From Mycobacterium sp. (GTDB lineage: Bacteria > Actinomycetota > Actinomycetes > Mycobacteriales > Mycobacteriaceae), in the NCBI GenBank assembly GCA_016197405.1, contig JACPVR010000011.1, positions 1-64,000 on the forward strand: DNA of 64,000 nt, read 5' to 3'. Below the pieces are notes generated by a model. It was not told the DNA's origin, made no database searches, and saw only the letters and a list, made by a program, of their open reading frames with translations. A program made the translations under genes and the position numbers. Of the stretch, positions 56,221 through 64,000 are shown piece by piece (the stretch's first letter is position 1; the number at the start of each line of letters is the position of its first letter).

Positions 56221-57045
56221 GTGACGAACCTGGCGATCCGTGGCGAGGTTGTGCTGGCGAAGGCGTCGCCGCGGACCAAGACCACCCGAAAGGTCGGGCG
56301 AATAGCGTTCCTGGGCCTGCTGGACGCGCTGTGGCCGATGGCCACCCTGGTGGCCGTGTGGTGGCTGTGGGTGCACTTGGCGCAGTTGCCACCCGCGGTG
56401 GCACCGGACCCGATGGATGTCTTGGCCTACATCGCCCGGCAGCCGGCCAGTTTCGTCGTCGACGCCTGGCACACCGTCGAAGTCGTGGTCGGCGGCATGC
56501 TGCTGGGGGTGGCCGCCGGGACGGTGCTGGCCACGGTGTCCTGGTTCTCGCCCGCCGCCCGGGCGATGATCAGCGGGCCCGCGTTGCTGACCCAGTGCCT
56601 TCCCGTCGCGGTGATATCGCCCATCCTGGCAAAGGTTTTCGGCTACGACACCTCGACCATCGTGCTCATCACCGCGCTGATCGCATTCTTTCCGGTCCTG
56701 GTGTTCACCACATCTGGGTTACTGGCGGTGCCGCCGGGATCGCAGGATCTGTTCACCGCCCTCGGGGCGCGGCGCTGGCAGCGGTTCATCCGCCTGGCCG
56801 CGCCGGCCGCGCTTCCGCGCACCCTGGTCTCGTTGCGACTTTCCATCGTCGCTGCGGTAGCCGGCGCGATGCTCGCCCAATGGATCATGGGGACAAACGG
56901 TTTGGGCTACCGGCTCATCGTCGCGCAGGCGTCCTACCGCACCGCTGAGGCGTGGGCCTGCTCGGCAGTCTCGATCGCGTTGTCCGTGCTGCTCTACTCC
57001 CTCGTTGCCAGCCTGTGCCGTCTGGCCAGTGAGCGATTCGACTAA
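56221..57045 (+). CDS. ABC importer permease A (NMT1/SsuC-type)
   Basis: A 274-residue inner-membrane permease of the nitrate/sulfonate/pyrimidine importer group. About six helices are seen (LWPMATLVAVWWLWVHLA, VVVGGMLLGVAAGTVLATV and others). The ATPase-contact loop EAA-like segment is FTALGARRWQRFIRLAAPAALP. Start GTG 56221. It pairs with a second, different permease at 58984, giving a heterodimeric pore around one SBP and one ATPase. Confidence 0.88.
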   Translation: MTNLAIRGEVVLAKASPRTKTTRKVGRIAFLGLLDALWPMATLVAVWWLWVHLAQLPPAVAPDPMDVLAYIARQPASFVVDAWHTVEVVVGGMLLGVAAGTVLATVSWFSPAARAMISGPALLTQCLPVAVISPILAKVFGYDTSTIVLITALIAFFPVLVFTTSGLLAVPPGSQDLFTALGARRWQRFIRLAAPAALPRTLVSLRLSIVAAVAGAMLAQWIMGTNGLGYRLIVAQASYRTAEAWACSAVSIALSVLLYSLVASLCRLASERFD

Positions 57046-57069
57046 CCCCACCACCCCCAGGAGTGTCCC

Positions 57070-58167
57070 GTGTCACCCACCCCTTCCTCCCGCTTGCGTG
57101 CCGGTGCCGTCTCCCGGCGTTCCTTCCTCGGTGCCGTCGGCCTGGGCGGTGTCGCGGTGGCGGCCACCCCGATGCTGGCGGCGTGCGGATCACCCAGCGG
57201 TGACAGCTCGTCGGCTAGCACGGCGGCCGGCTCGGAAACCGGTGCGACCACCGATCTCTCGGTGCAGCTGGCTTGGGTTCCGGACACCGAATACGCACCG
57301 CTCTTCCTTGCCGACAGCAACGGCCATTACCGGCAGGAGAACGTGGCGGTCTCTTTCCTGCCGGGTGGTTCGGACATCGGCGCCATCGAGGGCATCGTGG
57401 CGGCAGGCAAGGCCGACATCGGCATCGCGACCGATATCACCACCGTCGTCGCGGCCGCGGCCGACGGCAACCCGCTGGTCAACATCGGCACCATGTACCA
57501 GAGCAACCTCAACGTGTTGATGTCGGACTACCGGGCGCCGATCACCACGGTGGCTGCGCTCAAGGGCAAGCGGATGGGCGGTCCGCAAGGTATCCAGACG
57601 AAGTTCGACGCCATCTTCAAGCTCAACGGGATGGAACCCGACTACAAGTTCATCCCGACCGGCTACGGCCCGGATGCGTTGATCAACGGCGACTGCGACG
57701 TGCTGGCCGGGTTCGTCACCGATGAGGCGCTGTCCTACAAGGCGGCCGTCGGGCAGATGCCCGGAATCCTGTCTTTCACCGACGCGGGCCTGCCCGCCTA
57801 CACCCTGCCGATCTTCGTCACGGCCAGCACGCTGCAGAACAAGCGCGACGCCCTGAAGGGCTTCCTGGCCGCGACGCTGAAGGGCTTCGACGAGGACATC
57901 GCCGATCCCACAGCCGGGCCGAAACTGGCCGTCGACAAGTACGGCAAGGATGCCGGGCTGTCGCTGGACAGCGAGATCGCGCACAACGCCGCCTACGTCC
58001 CGCTGGCCGGCAGCGAGGCCACCAAGCAGAACGGCTACCTCTGGATCGACGATGCCTACCTGGCCGGCCCGATCTACAAGGGCATGGCGGCGTCCGGGCT
58101 GAAGACCACCGAGCCCAGCAAGGTGGTCGACATGTCGTTGCTGCGCGAGCTGCACAAAGGGTCGTAG
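57070..58167 (+). CDS. ABC substrate-binding lipoprotein, NMT1/THI5-like, Tat-exported
   Basis: A 365-residue substrate-binding protein. The twin-arginine signal SRRSFLGAVGLGGVAVAATP ends in lipobox LAAC (Cys about 39), so it is exported folded and lipid-anchored. The mature part has the NMT1-like start LSVQLAWVPDTEYAPLFLADSNGHY and VSFLPGGSDIGAIEGIVAAGKADIGIA. Relatives bind thiamine-pyrimidine precursors, pyrimidines, riboflavin, nitrate or taurine. GTG start; its TAG overlaps the ATPase GTG. Confidence 0.88.
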   Translation: MSPTPSSRLRAGAVSRRSFLGAVGLGGVAVAATPMLAACGSPSGDSSSASTAAGSETGATTDLSVQLAWVPDTEYAPLFLADSNGHYRQENVAVSFLPGGSDIGAIEGIVAAGKADIGIATDITTVVAAAADGNPLVNIGTMYQSNLNVLMSDYRAPITTVAALKGKRMGGPQGIQTKFDAIFKLNGMEPDYKFIPTGYGPDALINGDCDVLAGFVTDEALSYKAAVGQMPGILSFTDAGLPAYTLPIFVTASTLQNKRDALKGFLAATLKGFDEDIADPTAGPKLAVDKYGKDAGLSLDSEIAHNAAYVPLAGSEATKQNGYLWIDDAYLAGPIYKGMAASGLKTTEPSKVVDMSLLRELHKGS

Positions 58168-58991
58168 TGGAGAGCGTGATGCAGGCCGGTGATGCGCAGT
58201 CCGTCCGTGGTGCGGCCATCGACGTCGACTACGTCGGCAAGGTGTTCGCGATGCGCCGGGGACGTTCGGTGGAGGCCATCCGCGACGTCGCGTTGAAGAT
58301 CGCGCCGGGTGAGTTCATCGCGTTGATCGGACCGTCCGGGTGCGGTAAGTCGACCCTGCTGCGGATGATCGCCTCCCTGGAGGAGCCCACCACCGGTGCG
58401 GTTCGGGTGGGCGGGGCGCAGCCTCGGGAACTGGCCGCCAAACACCGCCTCGGGGTGGCTTTCCAGGACAATGCGCTGCTGCCGTGGCTGTCGGTCTACA
58501 ACAATCTCGCGTTGCCGTTCCGGGTGGCGCGCCGGCCGGTGGACAAGCAACGCATCGCCGAACTCATCGCACTGGTCGGGCTCACCGGCTTTGAAGACGC
58601 CCGGCCTCGGCAGCTCTCCGGCGGTATGTGCCAACGGGTTTCGATCGCCCGCTCGATCATGCTCGAGCCCGAGGTTCTGCTGCTCGACGAGCCGTTCGGG
58701 GCGTTGGACGCGGTGACCCGCCGGCGGTTGAACGCCGAACTGCAACGGATCTGGATGGCCGATCCGGTGACCACGGTGCTGGTGACCCATGACGTCGACG
58801 AGGCGCTGCTGTTGGCCGACCGGGTGGTGGTGCTCTCGCCGCGCCCGGGGCGGGTCAGCAAGATCCGCGAGGTGCCGTTCGCACGGCCGCGTACCACCGA
58901 GGTGACCCGTTCCCCGGAATTCCACGCCATGGTCGACGAGTTGACCGGCGAACTCGACGCACTGAGCACTGGCCAGGACGGCGATGGCTGA
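58167..58991 (+). CDS. ABC importer ATPase
   Basis: A 274-residue ATPase of the SsuB/TauB/ThiZ group. Walker A is GPSGCGKST, the Q-loop VAFQDNALLPWL, the signature LSGGMCQRVSIARS and Walker B VLLLDEPFGALD, with switch His in LVTHDVDEALLL. The signature has M-C where R/Q is usual after LSGG. Overlaps permease B by eight bases. Confidence 0.92.
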   Translation: MESVMQAGDAQSVRGAAIDVDYVGKVFAMRRGRSVEAIRDVALKIAPGEFIALIGPSGCGKSTLLRMIASLEEPTTGAVRVGGAQPRELAAKHRLGVAFQDNALLPWLSVYNNLALPFRVARRPVDKQRIAELIALVGLTGFEDARPRQLSGGMCQRVSIARSIMLEPEVLLLDEPFGALDAVTRRRLNAELQRIWMADPVTTVLVTHDVDEALLLADRVVVLSPRPGRVSKIREVPFARPRTTEVTRSPEFHAMVDELTGELDALSTGQDGDG

Positions 58992-59748
58992 CGCCGCGGT
59001 GAGCCGGGCGATCAGCGCCCGGGTGTACGCCGTGATCGGTCTGGCGATCACCGTCGGTCTCTGGCAGGTGGTGGCGGCAGCGCAGGTGTTCGGCACCACG
59101 GTGTCCTCACCGCTCGCGGTGGTCAGGGTGTTCGCCGACGCCCCCCGCCGTGCCACGCTGCTGGCCGGAATCCAGGTCACCATGCTGGAGTCGCTGCAGG
59201 GTTTCGGCTGGGCTCTGGTTGCTGCGGCGCTGGTGGCTCTGGTCGCGACGCTGGTTCCGGTGCTGCGGCGCGGTGTCGACCAGCTGGGCACGATCGAGAG
59301 CGCCATCCCGTTCGTGTCGCTGGCGCCGATCCTGCTGGCGCTGTTCGACCGGGACATGGTGCCGTCGGCGATGGCTGCCTGCACCGCGTTCTTTCCGCTG
59401 TATCTGGCCTTCGTGTCCGGCCTGGCGGCTGGACCGCGCAGCGCCGTCGACCTGTTGGCGGTGCTGGGGGCGTCGCGGTGGAACACGCTGCTGCGGGCCA
59501 GGATTCCCGCCGGGCTGCCGGTGCTGACCACCGGGATGAAGGTCGCGATGCCGCTGGCCATCGTGGGGGCGGTGATCGGGGAGTGGTTCGGCAGCAGCGG
59601 CGGTGTGGGTCCGATCCTGCTGGTGGCGATGCGCAACTACCAGATGCCGACCATGTGGTCGGCCGTGGTCGCCACCGTGGTGCTGGCCATGTGTCTCTAC
59701 GGGCTGTGTGTGCTGCTCGACACGCTCGCCGTCAAGCGGTTCGGGTGA
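58984..59748 (+). CDS. ABC importer permease B
   Basis: A 254-residue six-helix permease related to permease A. Its coupling segment is LLAVLGASRWNTLLRARIPAGLP and the last part VGPILLVAMRNYQMPTMWSAVV. The last gene of the island; the backbone MarR gene begins 37 bases later. Confidence 0.88.
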   Translation: MADAAVSRAISARVYAVIGLAITVGLWQVVAAAQVFGTTVSSPLAVVRVFADAPRRATLLAGIQVTMLESLQGFGWALVAAALVALVATLVPVLRRGVDQLGTIESAIPFVSLAPILLALFDRDMVPSAMAACTAFFPLYLAFVSGLAAGPRSAVDLLAVLGASRWNTLLRARIPAGLPVLTTGMKVAMPLAIVGAVIGEWFGSSGGVGPILLVAMRNYQMPTMWSAVVATVVLAMCLYGLCVLLDTLAVKRFG

Positions 59749-59785
59749 GCTCTGGCACCGACGCCGATGCGGTATGAATGGGCGG

Positions 59786-60286
59786 ATGTCCGATTCAGAC
59801 AAACCCGACCCGATCGCGCAGGCGCGGGCCAACTGGGAGCGCGCCGGTTGGGGTGATGTCGTCGACGGCATGGTCGCGGTCACCTCGGTGATGCGTGCCC
59901 ACCAGATCCTGCTGGCCCGGGTGGAGAACGCGTTGCGGCCCTACGATCTGAGCTTCTCGCGGTTCGAGCTGTTGCGGTTGTTGGCGTTCAGCCGAAACGG
60001 GGCGCTGCCGATCAACGCGGCCTCGGCCCGGCTGCAGGTGCACGTCACCAGCGTCACGCATGCCATCCGCAGGCTGGAGAGCAACGGTCTGGTGCGCCGC
60101 TCACCGCACCCGACCGACGGCCGGACCACCCTGGTGGAGATCACCGAGCTGGGGCGTTCGACCGTCGAGGAGGCCACCGACACGCTCAACAGCAAGGTCT
60201 TCGCCGATATCGGGATGTCCGCCGAGGAGTCCCGGTCCCTGGTCGCCTCGATCGAGACCCTGCGCCGCAGCGCCGGCGACTTCTGA
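59786..60286 (+). CDS. MarR-family regulator (Rv0737-like)
   Basis: A 166-residue MarR-family winged-helix protein: dimer helix (MVAVTSVMRAHQILLARVENAL), recognition region INAASARLQVHVTSVTHAIRRLESNGLV and wing RRSPHPTDGRTTLVEIT. I recall the M. tuberculosis homologue Rv0737 directly after rslA, so this gene marks the right border of the inserted island. ATG 59774 is an alternative start. Six bases separate it from the TetR gene. Confidence 0.85.
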   Translation: MSDSDKPDPIAQARANWERAGWGDVVDGMVAVTSVMRAHQILLARVENALRPYDLSFSRFELLRLLAFSRNGALPINAASARLQVHVTSVTHAIRRLESNGLVRRSPHPTDGRTTLVEITELGRSTVEEATDTLNSKVFADIGMSAEESRSLVASIETLRRSAGDF

Positions 60287-60292
60287 TCCGCG

Positions 60293-60856
60293 ATGAGTAC
60301 GGGGCGATCGCGCAACGCACCGCAGACGCGTGCCGAAATTCTGGTGGCGGCCCGGCAGCGGTTCGGTTCCGAGGGTTACCAGCGCACCACATTGCGTGCG
60401 GTGGCCGCCGATGTCGGCATCGACCCGGCGCTGATCATCCGGTACTTCGGGAGCAAGCAGGAACTGTTCGCCGAAGCCGCGGAGTTCCGGATCGACCTGC
60501 CCGATCTGAGCACCGTCGACCCGGCCGATATCGCCGAGGTGTTGTTGTCCCGGTTCTTCGCGGTGTGGGAGCGCGACACCACGTTCCTCGCCCTGTTGCG
60601 GGCGACGATGACCAGTGAGTCCGCGGTCGAGACCATGCGTCGGGTATTCGCCACCCAGGTGGCGCCCGCGCTGGCGACCGTGACGCCGGATCATCCGGCG
60701 CAGCGGGCGGGCCTGATGGGCGCATTCGTGATCGGTCTGGCCACCACGCGCTATGTGCTGGCCAATCCCGGTGTCGCCGATCTCAGTCACCAGGACCTGA
60801 TCCGGTTCGCGCGTCCGGTGATCGACCAGTTGCTGCTCGGCCCGATCCCGGACTGA
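60293..60856 (+). CDS. TetR-family regulator
   Basis: A 187-residue TetR protein: helix-turn-helix RTTLRAVAADVGIDPALIIRYFGSKQELF at about residues 23-51, and a C-terminal TetR_C-type domain. It follows the MarR gene and is convergent with mmsB eight bases away. Regulatory targets are unknown; control of neighbouring MarR or of the mms genes is possible. Confidence 0.85.
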   Translation: MSTGRSRNAPQTRAEILVAARQRFGSEGYQRTTLRAVAADVGIDPALIIRYFGSKQELFAEAAEFRIDLPDLSTVDPADIAEVLLSRFFAVWERDTTFLALLRATMTSESAVETMRRVFATQVAPALATVTPDHPAQRAGLMGAFVIGLATTRYVLANPGVADLSHQDLIRFARPVIDQLLLGPIPD

Positions 60857-60864
60857 GCAGCCCG

Positions 60865-61734
60865 CTACCGCAGTGTCGTGATGACGGCGCTGAAATCCTT
60901 GTCGGCGTTGTCGGTCGCGAATTTGGCGTAGATCTCGGCGGCATGGGTGCCCAGTGGCGCCGAGGAACCGGTCGAACTCACCGCATCCATCGCCAGGCCG
61001 AGGTCCTTGTTCATCAACGCGGTGGCGAAGCCCGGCTTGAAATCGTTGTTGGCCGGTGACGTCGGAACCGGTCCGGGCACCGGGCAATTGGTGTGCACCG
61101 CCCAGCAGTTGCCGGTCGCGCCCGTGATCACGTCGAACAGCGACTGCGCCGAGAGTCCCAGCTTCTCCGCCAGCACGAAGGCTTCACCCACCGCGATCTG
61201 CTGGACCGCCAGCACCATGTTGTTGCACACCTTGGCGGCCTGTCCGGCGCCCGCGTCACCGCAGTGCACGACCTTGGCCGCCATGGGTTCCAGTACCGCC
61301 TTGGCCTGGGCCACGGCCTCCGGTGCGCCACCGACCATGAAGGCCAACGTGCCCGCGACGGCACCTTTGACGCCACCGGATACCGGCGCGTCGAGTTGGG
61401 CGAAGCCGTGGTCGGCGGCGAGTTTGTTGACCTCGCGGGCGTCGTCCACCGAGATCGTCGAGCTGTCGATGAAGAGCGTGCCGGGCCGCGCGGCGGGCAG
61501 GATCTCGGCGTAGCACCGTTTCACCAGGTCACCGCTGGGCAGCATGGTGATGACGACGTCGGCCTCGGCGACCGCCTCGGCGCCGCTGCCGAAGACTTCG
61601 GCGCCCTTGTCCGCCGCGGCCTGTGCCGAGGCGGCGACCGGATCGAAGCCGCGCACGGTGAAGCCGGCGGCCAAGAGATTGGCGGCCATCGGCCCACCCA
61701 TATTGCCGAGTCCCAGGAAGGCAACTGTGGTCAT
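60865..61734 (-). CDS. mmsB: 3-hydroxyisobutyrate dehydrogenase
   Basis: A 289-residue beta-hydroxyacid dehydrogenase. The NAD-binding GLGNMGGPMAANLL is at residues 8-21, the substrate motif LDAPVSGGVKGA near 118 and the catalytic Lys in AGQAAKVCNNMVLA near 168. It oxidises 3-hydroxyisobutyrate to methylmalonate semialdehyde in valine breakdown. Third gene of the mmsA-fadE9-mmsB operon, 16 bases after fadE9. Confidence 0.95.
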   Translation of the reverse strand: MTTVAFLGLGNMGGPMAANLLAAGFTVRGFDPVAASAQAAADKGAEVFGSGAEAVAEADVVITMLPSGDLVKRCYAEILPAARPGTLFIDSSTISVDDAREVNKLAADHGFAQLDAPVSGGVKGAVAGTLAFMVGGAPEAVAQAKAVLEPMAAKVVHCGDAGAGQAAKVCNNMVLAVQQIAVGEAFVLAEKLGLSAQSLFDVITGATGNCWAVHTNCPVPGPVPTSPANNDFKPGFATALMNKDLGLAMDAVSSTGSSAPLGTHAAEIYAKFATDNADKDFSAVITTLR

Positions 61735-61750
61735 TGCGGGGTCATCCCTT

Positions 61751-62914
61751 CTATGCCGACGCGCGGGCGCGGGCCGCTTCGGCCCGGCCGATGACGACGC
61801 GCATGATTTCGTTGGTGCCCTCCAGGATGCGGTGCACCCGAAGGTCGCGAACGATCTTCTCCAGTCCGTACTCACGCAGGTACCCGTAACCGCCGTGCAG
61901 CTGCAAAGCCTGGTCGGCGACGTCGTAACAGGTGTCGGTGACGTAGCGCTTGGCCATCGCGCACAACTCGACCTTGTCGGGTGCGTTCGCATCCAGCGCG
62001 GATGCCGCCCGCCACAACAGGATTCGCGAGGTCTCCAGCGCGGTGGCCATATCGGCGAGGGCGAACCTGATGGTCGGCTCGTCGAGCAGTGAACCGCCGA
62101 ACGCTTCGCGGTCGCGCAGGTAGGCCGTTGCCTTTTCGTAGGCGGTCTGCGCGCCGCCCAGCGAGCAGGCGGCGATATTGATCCGGCCGCCGTTGAGCCC
62201 GTTCATCGCGACACCGAAACCGCCGCCCTCGCCTTCGGCGCCGCCCAGCATCGCGTCGGCGGGCACCCGCGCCCCGGCCAGGATCACCTGGGCGGTGGGC
62301 TGGGCGTTCCAGCCCATCTTGGCTTCGACGGCACCGAAACTCAGTCCCGGCGTGTCCTTTTCGACGATGAAGGCCGATATGCCCTTGGGGCCGTCACCGC
62401 CGGTGCGGGCCATCACGACGTAGACGTCGGACGAACCCGCCCCGGAGATGAACTGCTTGACCCCGTCGAGCACATAGTGATCGCCGTCCCGGACGGCCTT
62501 GGTGCGCAGCGCTGCCGCATCCGATCCGGCACCCGGTTCGGTCAGGCAGTAACTGGCGATGGCCTCCATCGAGGCGAGCCGCGGCACCCAGGACTTGCGC
62601 TGCTCGGGGGTGCCGTACGAGTCGATCATCCAGGTGCACATGTTGTGGATCGACAGGAACGCCGCGATGGTCGGGTCGGCCATCGCCAACTGTTCGAAGA
62701 TGCGTACGGCGTCGAGCCTGCGTAGGCCGCTGCCACCGACGTCCTCCGCGCAGTAGATCGCCGCCATCCCGAGTTCGGCGGCGTCGCGTAGCACGTCGGT
62801 CGGGAAATGCTTCTCGGCATCCCAGTCCAGCGCATGGGGCGCAACGCGTTTGGTGGCGAAGGCAGCGGCGGTTTCGACGATCACCCGATCGTCTTCGTCC
62901 ATGTCGAACATCAT
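61751..62914 (-). CDS. fadE9: Acyl-CoA dehydrogenase (isobutyryl-CoA dehydrogenase type)
   Basis: A 387-residue FAD-dependent acyl-CoA dehydrogenase with the family signatures CLTEPGAGSDAAALRTKA and QLHGGYGYLREYGLEKIVRDLRVHRILEGTNEIM; the C-terminal EGTNEIM region holds the catalytic Glu neighbourhood. Its place between mmsA and mmsB suggests isobutyryl-CoA as substrate in valine catabolism. It starts 14 bases after mmsA. Confidence 0.94.
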   Translation of the reverse strand: MMFDMDEDDRVIVETAAAFATKRVAPHALDWDAEKHFPTDVLRDAAELGMAAIYCAEDVGGSGLRRLDAVRIFEQLAMADPTIAAFLSIHNMCTWMIDSYGTPEQRKSWVPRLASMEAIASYCLTEPGAGSDAAALRTKAVRDGDHYVLDGVKQFISGAGSSDVYVVMARTGGDGPKGISAFIVEKDTPGLSFGAVEAKMGWNAQPTAQVILAGARVPADAMLGGAEGEGGGFGVAMNGLNGGRINIAACSLGGAQTAYEKATAYLRDREAFGGSLLDEPTIRFALADMATALETSRILLWRAASALDANAPDKVELCAMAKRYVTDTCYDVADQALQLHGGYGYLREYGLEKIVRDLRVHRILEGTNEIMRVVIGRAEAARARASA

Positions 62915-62928
62915 CGGACTGCTTCAGC

Positions 62929-64000
62929 TCAGTTCATGGTCGGGATGACGAACTCGGCGCCATCCTTGATGCCCGAGGGCCAGCGCTCGGTGACGGTCTT
63001 GACCTTGGTGTAGAACTGGATCGATGCCGGCCCGTGCTGGTTGAGATCACCGAAGCCGGAGCGCTTCCAGCCGCCGAAGGTGTGGTAGGCCACCGGAACC
63101 GGGATCGGAACGTTGACGCCGACCATGCCGACCTGGACCCGGGAGACGAAGTCGCGGGCGGCGTCGCCGTCGCGGGTGAAGATCGCCACGCCGTTGCCGT
63201 ATTCGTGTTTGGTGGGCAGGCTCAACGCCTCTTCGTAGTCGTGCGCGCGCACGATGCACAGCACCGGGCCGAAGATCTCGTCGGTGTAGATCGACATGTC
63301 GGTGGTGACGTGATCGAACAGGGTGGGGCCGATGAAGAAGCCCTTCGACAGGTCCTGATCGTCGAATGTCAGTTCGTCGGTGGCGCGTTCGCGTCCGTCG
63401 ATCACCAGGTCGGCGCCGGCCGCCACGCCCTGGCCGATGTAGTCGCGGACGCGTTCGAGTGCCGCCCCGGTGACCAGCGGTCCATAGTCGGCCTTGGGGT
63501 CGAGGCTGTGTCCGACGCGCAGCTGGTTGACGCGTTCGACGAGCCGATTGCGGAGGCGGTTCGCGGTCTCTTCGCCGACCGGTACCGCGACGCTGATCGC
63601 CATGCAGCGCTCGCCCGCGCTGCCGTATCCGGCGCCGATCAGGGCGTCCACCGCCTGGTCCAGGTCGGCGTCGGGCATCACGATCATGTGGTTCTTGGCG
63701 CCACCGAAGCACTGCGAGCGCTTACCGTGCGCCGCGGCCGTCGAGTAGATGTACTGCGCGATATCGGAGCTGCCGACGAAGCCGACGGCCTGGATGTCGG
63801 GGTGGGTCAGGATGGCGTCGACGGCCTCCTTGTCGCCCTGCACGACCTGGAAGACGCCCGGGGGCAGGCCGGCCTCGATGAACAGCTCGGCCAGCCGCAG
63901 CGGTACCGACGGGTCCCGCTCGGAGGGCTTGAGAATGAAGGCGTTACCGCAGGCCAGGGCCGGTCCGGCCTTCCACAGTGGGATCATCGCCGGGAAGTTG
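62929..64000 (-). CDS. mmsA: Methylmalonate-semialdehyde dehydrogenase, C-terminal part (cut by window edge)
   Basis: The last 357 codons or so of a CoA-acylating aldehyde dehydrogenase; the frame continues past the right edge (NFPAMIPLWKAGPALACGN). The catalytic Cys is in GYGSAGERCMAISVAV, and NAD-site pieces are LKPSERDPSVPLRL and GFVGSSDIAQYIY. It converts methylmalonate semialdehyde to propionyl-CoA and CO2. First visible gene of the valine operon; its start lies outside the window. Confidence 0.95.
   Translation of the reverse strand, partial: NFPAMIPLWKAGPALACGNAFILKPSERDPSVPLRLAELFIEAGLPPGVFQVVQGDKEAVDAILTHPDIQAVGFVGSSDIAQYIYSTAAAHGKRSQCFGGAKNHMIVMPDADLDQAVDALIGAGYGSAGERCMAISVAVPVGEETANRLRNRLVERVNQLRVGHSLDPKADYGPLVTGAALERVRDYIGQGVAAGADLVIDGRERATDELTFDDQDLSKGFFIGPTLFDHVTTDMSIYTDEIFGPVLCIVRAHDYEEALSLPTKHEYGNGVAIFTRDGDAARDFVSRVQVGMVGVNVPIPVPVAYHTFGGWKRSGFGDLNQHGPASIQFYTKVKTVTERWPSGIKDGAEFVIPTMN

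Overview
The window comes from a high-GC actinobacterium of the Mycobacterium / Mycolicibacterium group. Markers are a complete mycofactocin (mft) cluster directly upstream of the S10 ribosomal-protein operon, the AtsA sulfatase and formylglycine-generating enzyme between the S10 and spc operons, tandem TIGR00027-type methyltransferases next to secY-adk-map, a sigL-rslA pair and a valine-catabolic mmsB-fadE9-mmsA block. As I remember it, this is the M. tuberculosis Rv0690c to Rv0753c backbone with several blocks inserted. I cannot name the species.

Layout. 1-4250: the N-terminus of an IS30-like transposase at the left edge, an ECF sigma factor with a multi-domain VOC protein, a DUF559 nuclease-like gene bracketed by inverted copies of a 58-bp palindromic repeat, and a DUF2332 gene. 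4247-11555: mftR (divergent) and mftA-B-C-D-E-F-G. 11560-18734: accessory genes (racemase, DHA2 exporter with TetR regulator, P450, type-B carboxylesterase lipoprotein, SnoaL-like protein, small Cys-rich secreted protein, DUF4442 protein). 18790-24519: S10 operon, promoter to strong intrinsic terminator. 24588-31231: a four-gene envelope-polysaccharide cluster (BcsB-like protein, polytopic protein of unknown function, BcsA-like GT2 synthase, GT-C-like protein). 31344-35328: sulfatase, lipoprotein and sulfatase maturase. 35436-39949: spc operon, promoter to terminator. 40027-46291: DUF732 protein, a 54-residue membrane peptide, sppA and four tandem methyltransferases. 46599-50583: secY-adk-map and sigL-rslA. 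50603-59748: a catabolic and uptake island. 59786-64000: MarR, TetR and the mmsB-fadE9-mmsA valine pathway, cut by the right edge.

How the genes work together. The mft genes make the redox cofactor mycofactocin: MftA is the precursor peptide, MftB the peptide chaperone, MftC the radical SAM enzyme, MftE the peptidase, MftD the oxidative deaminase, MftF the glucosyltransferase and MftG the oxidoreductase that recycles it. S10 and spc promoters share a -35/-10 plus start-site motif, which suggests joint growth-rate control.

Two inserts are the best candidates for undescribed biology. One is the BcsA/BcsB-like synthase cluster lodged within the ribosomal super-operon. The other is the 9-kb island combining a GntR regulator, a dihydroorotase-like hydrolase with an altered metal site, a Rieske oxygenase with an NTF2-like neighbour, FAH hydrolase, RidA, cupin and an ABC importer with two permeases. 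Its gene content points to uptake and ring-opening of a nitrogen-containing compound whose identity the sequence does not reveal.
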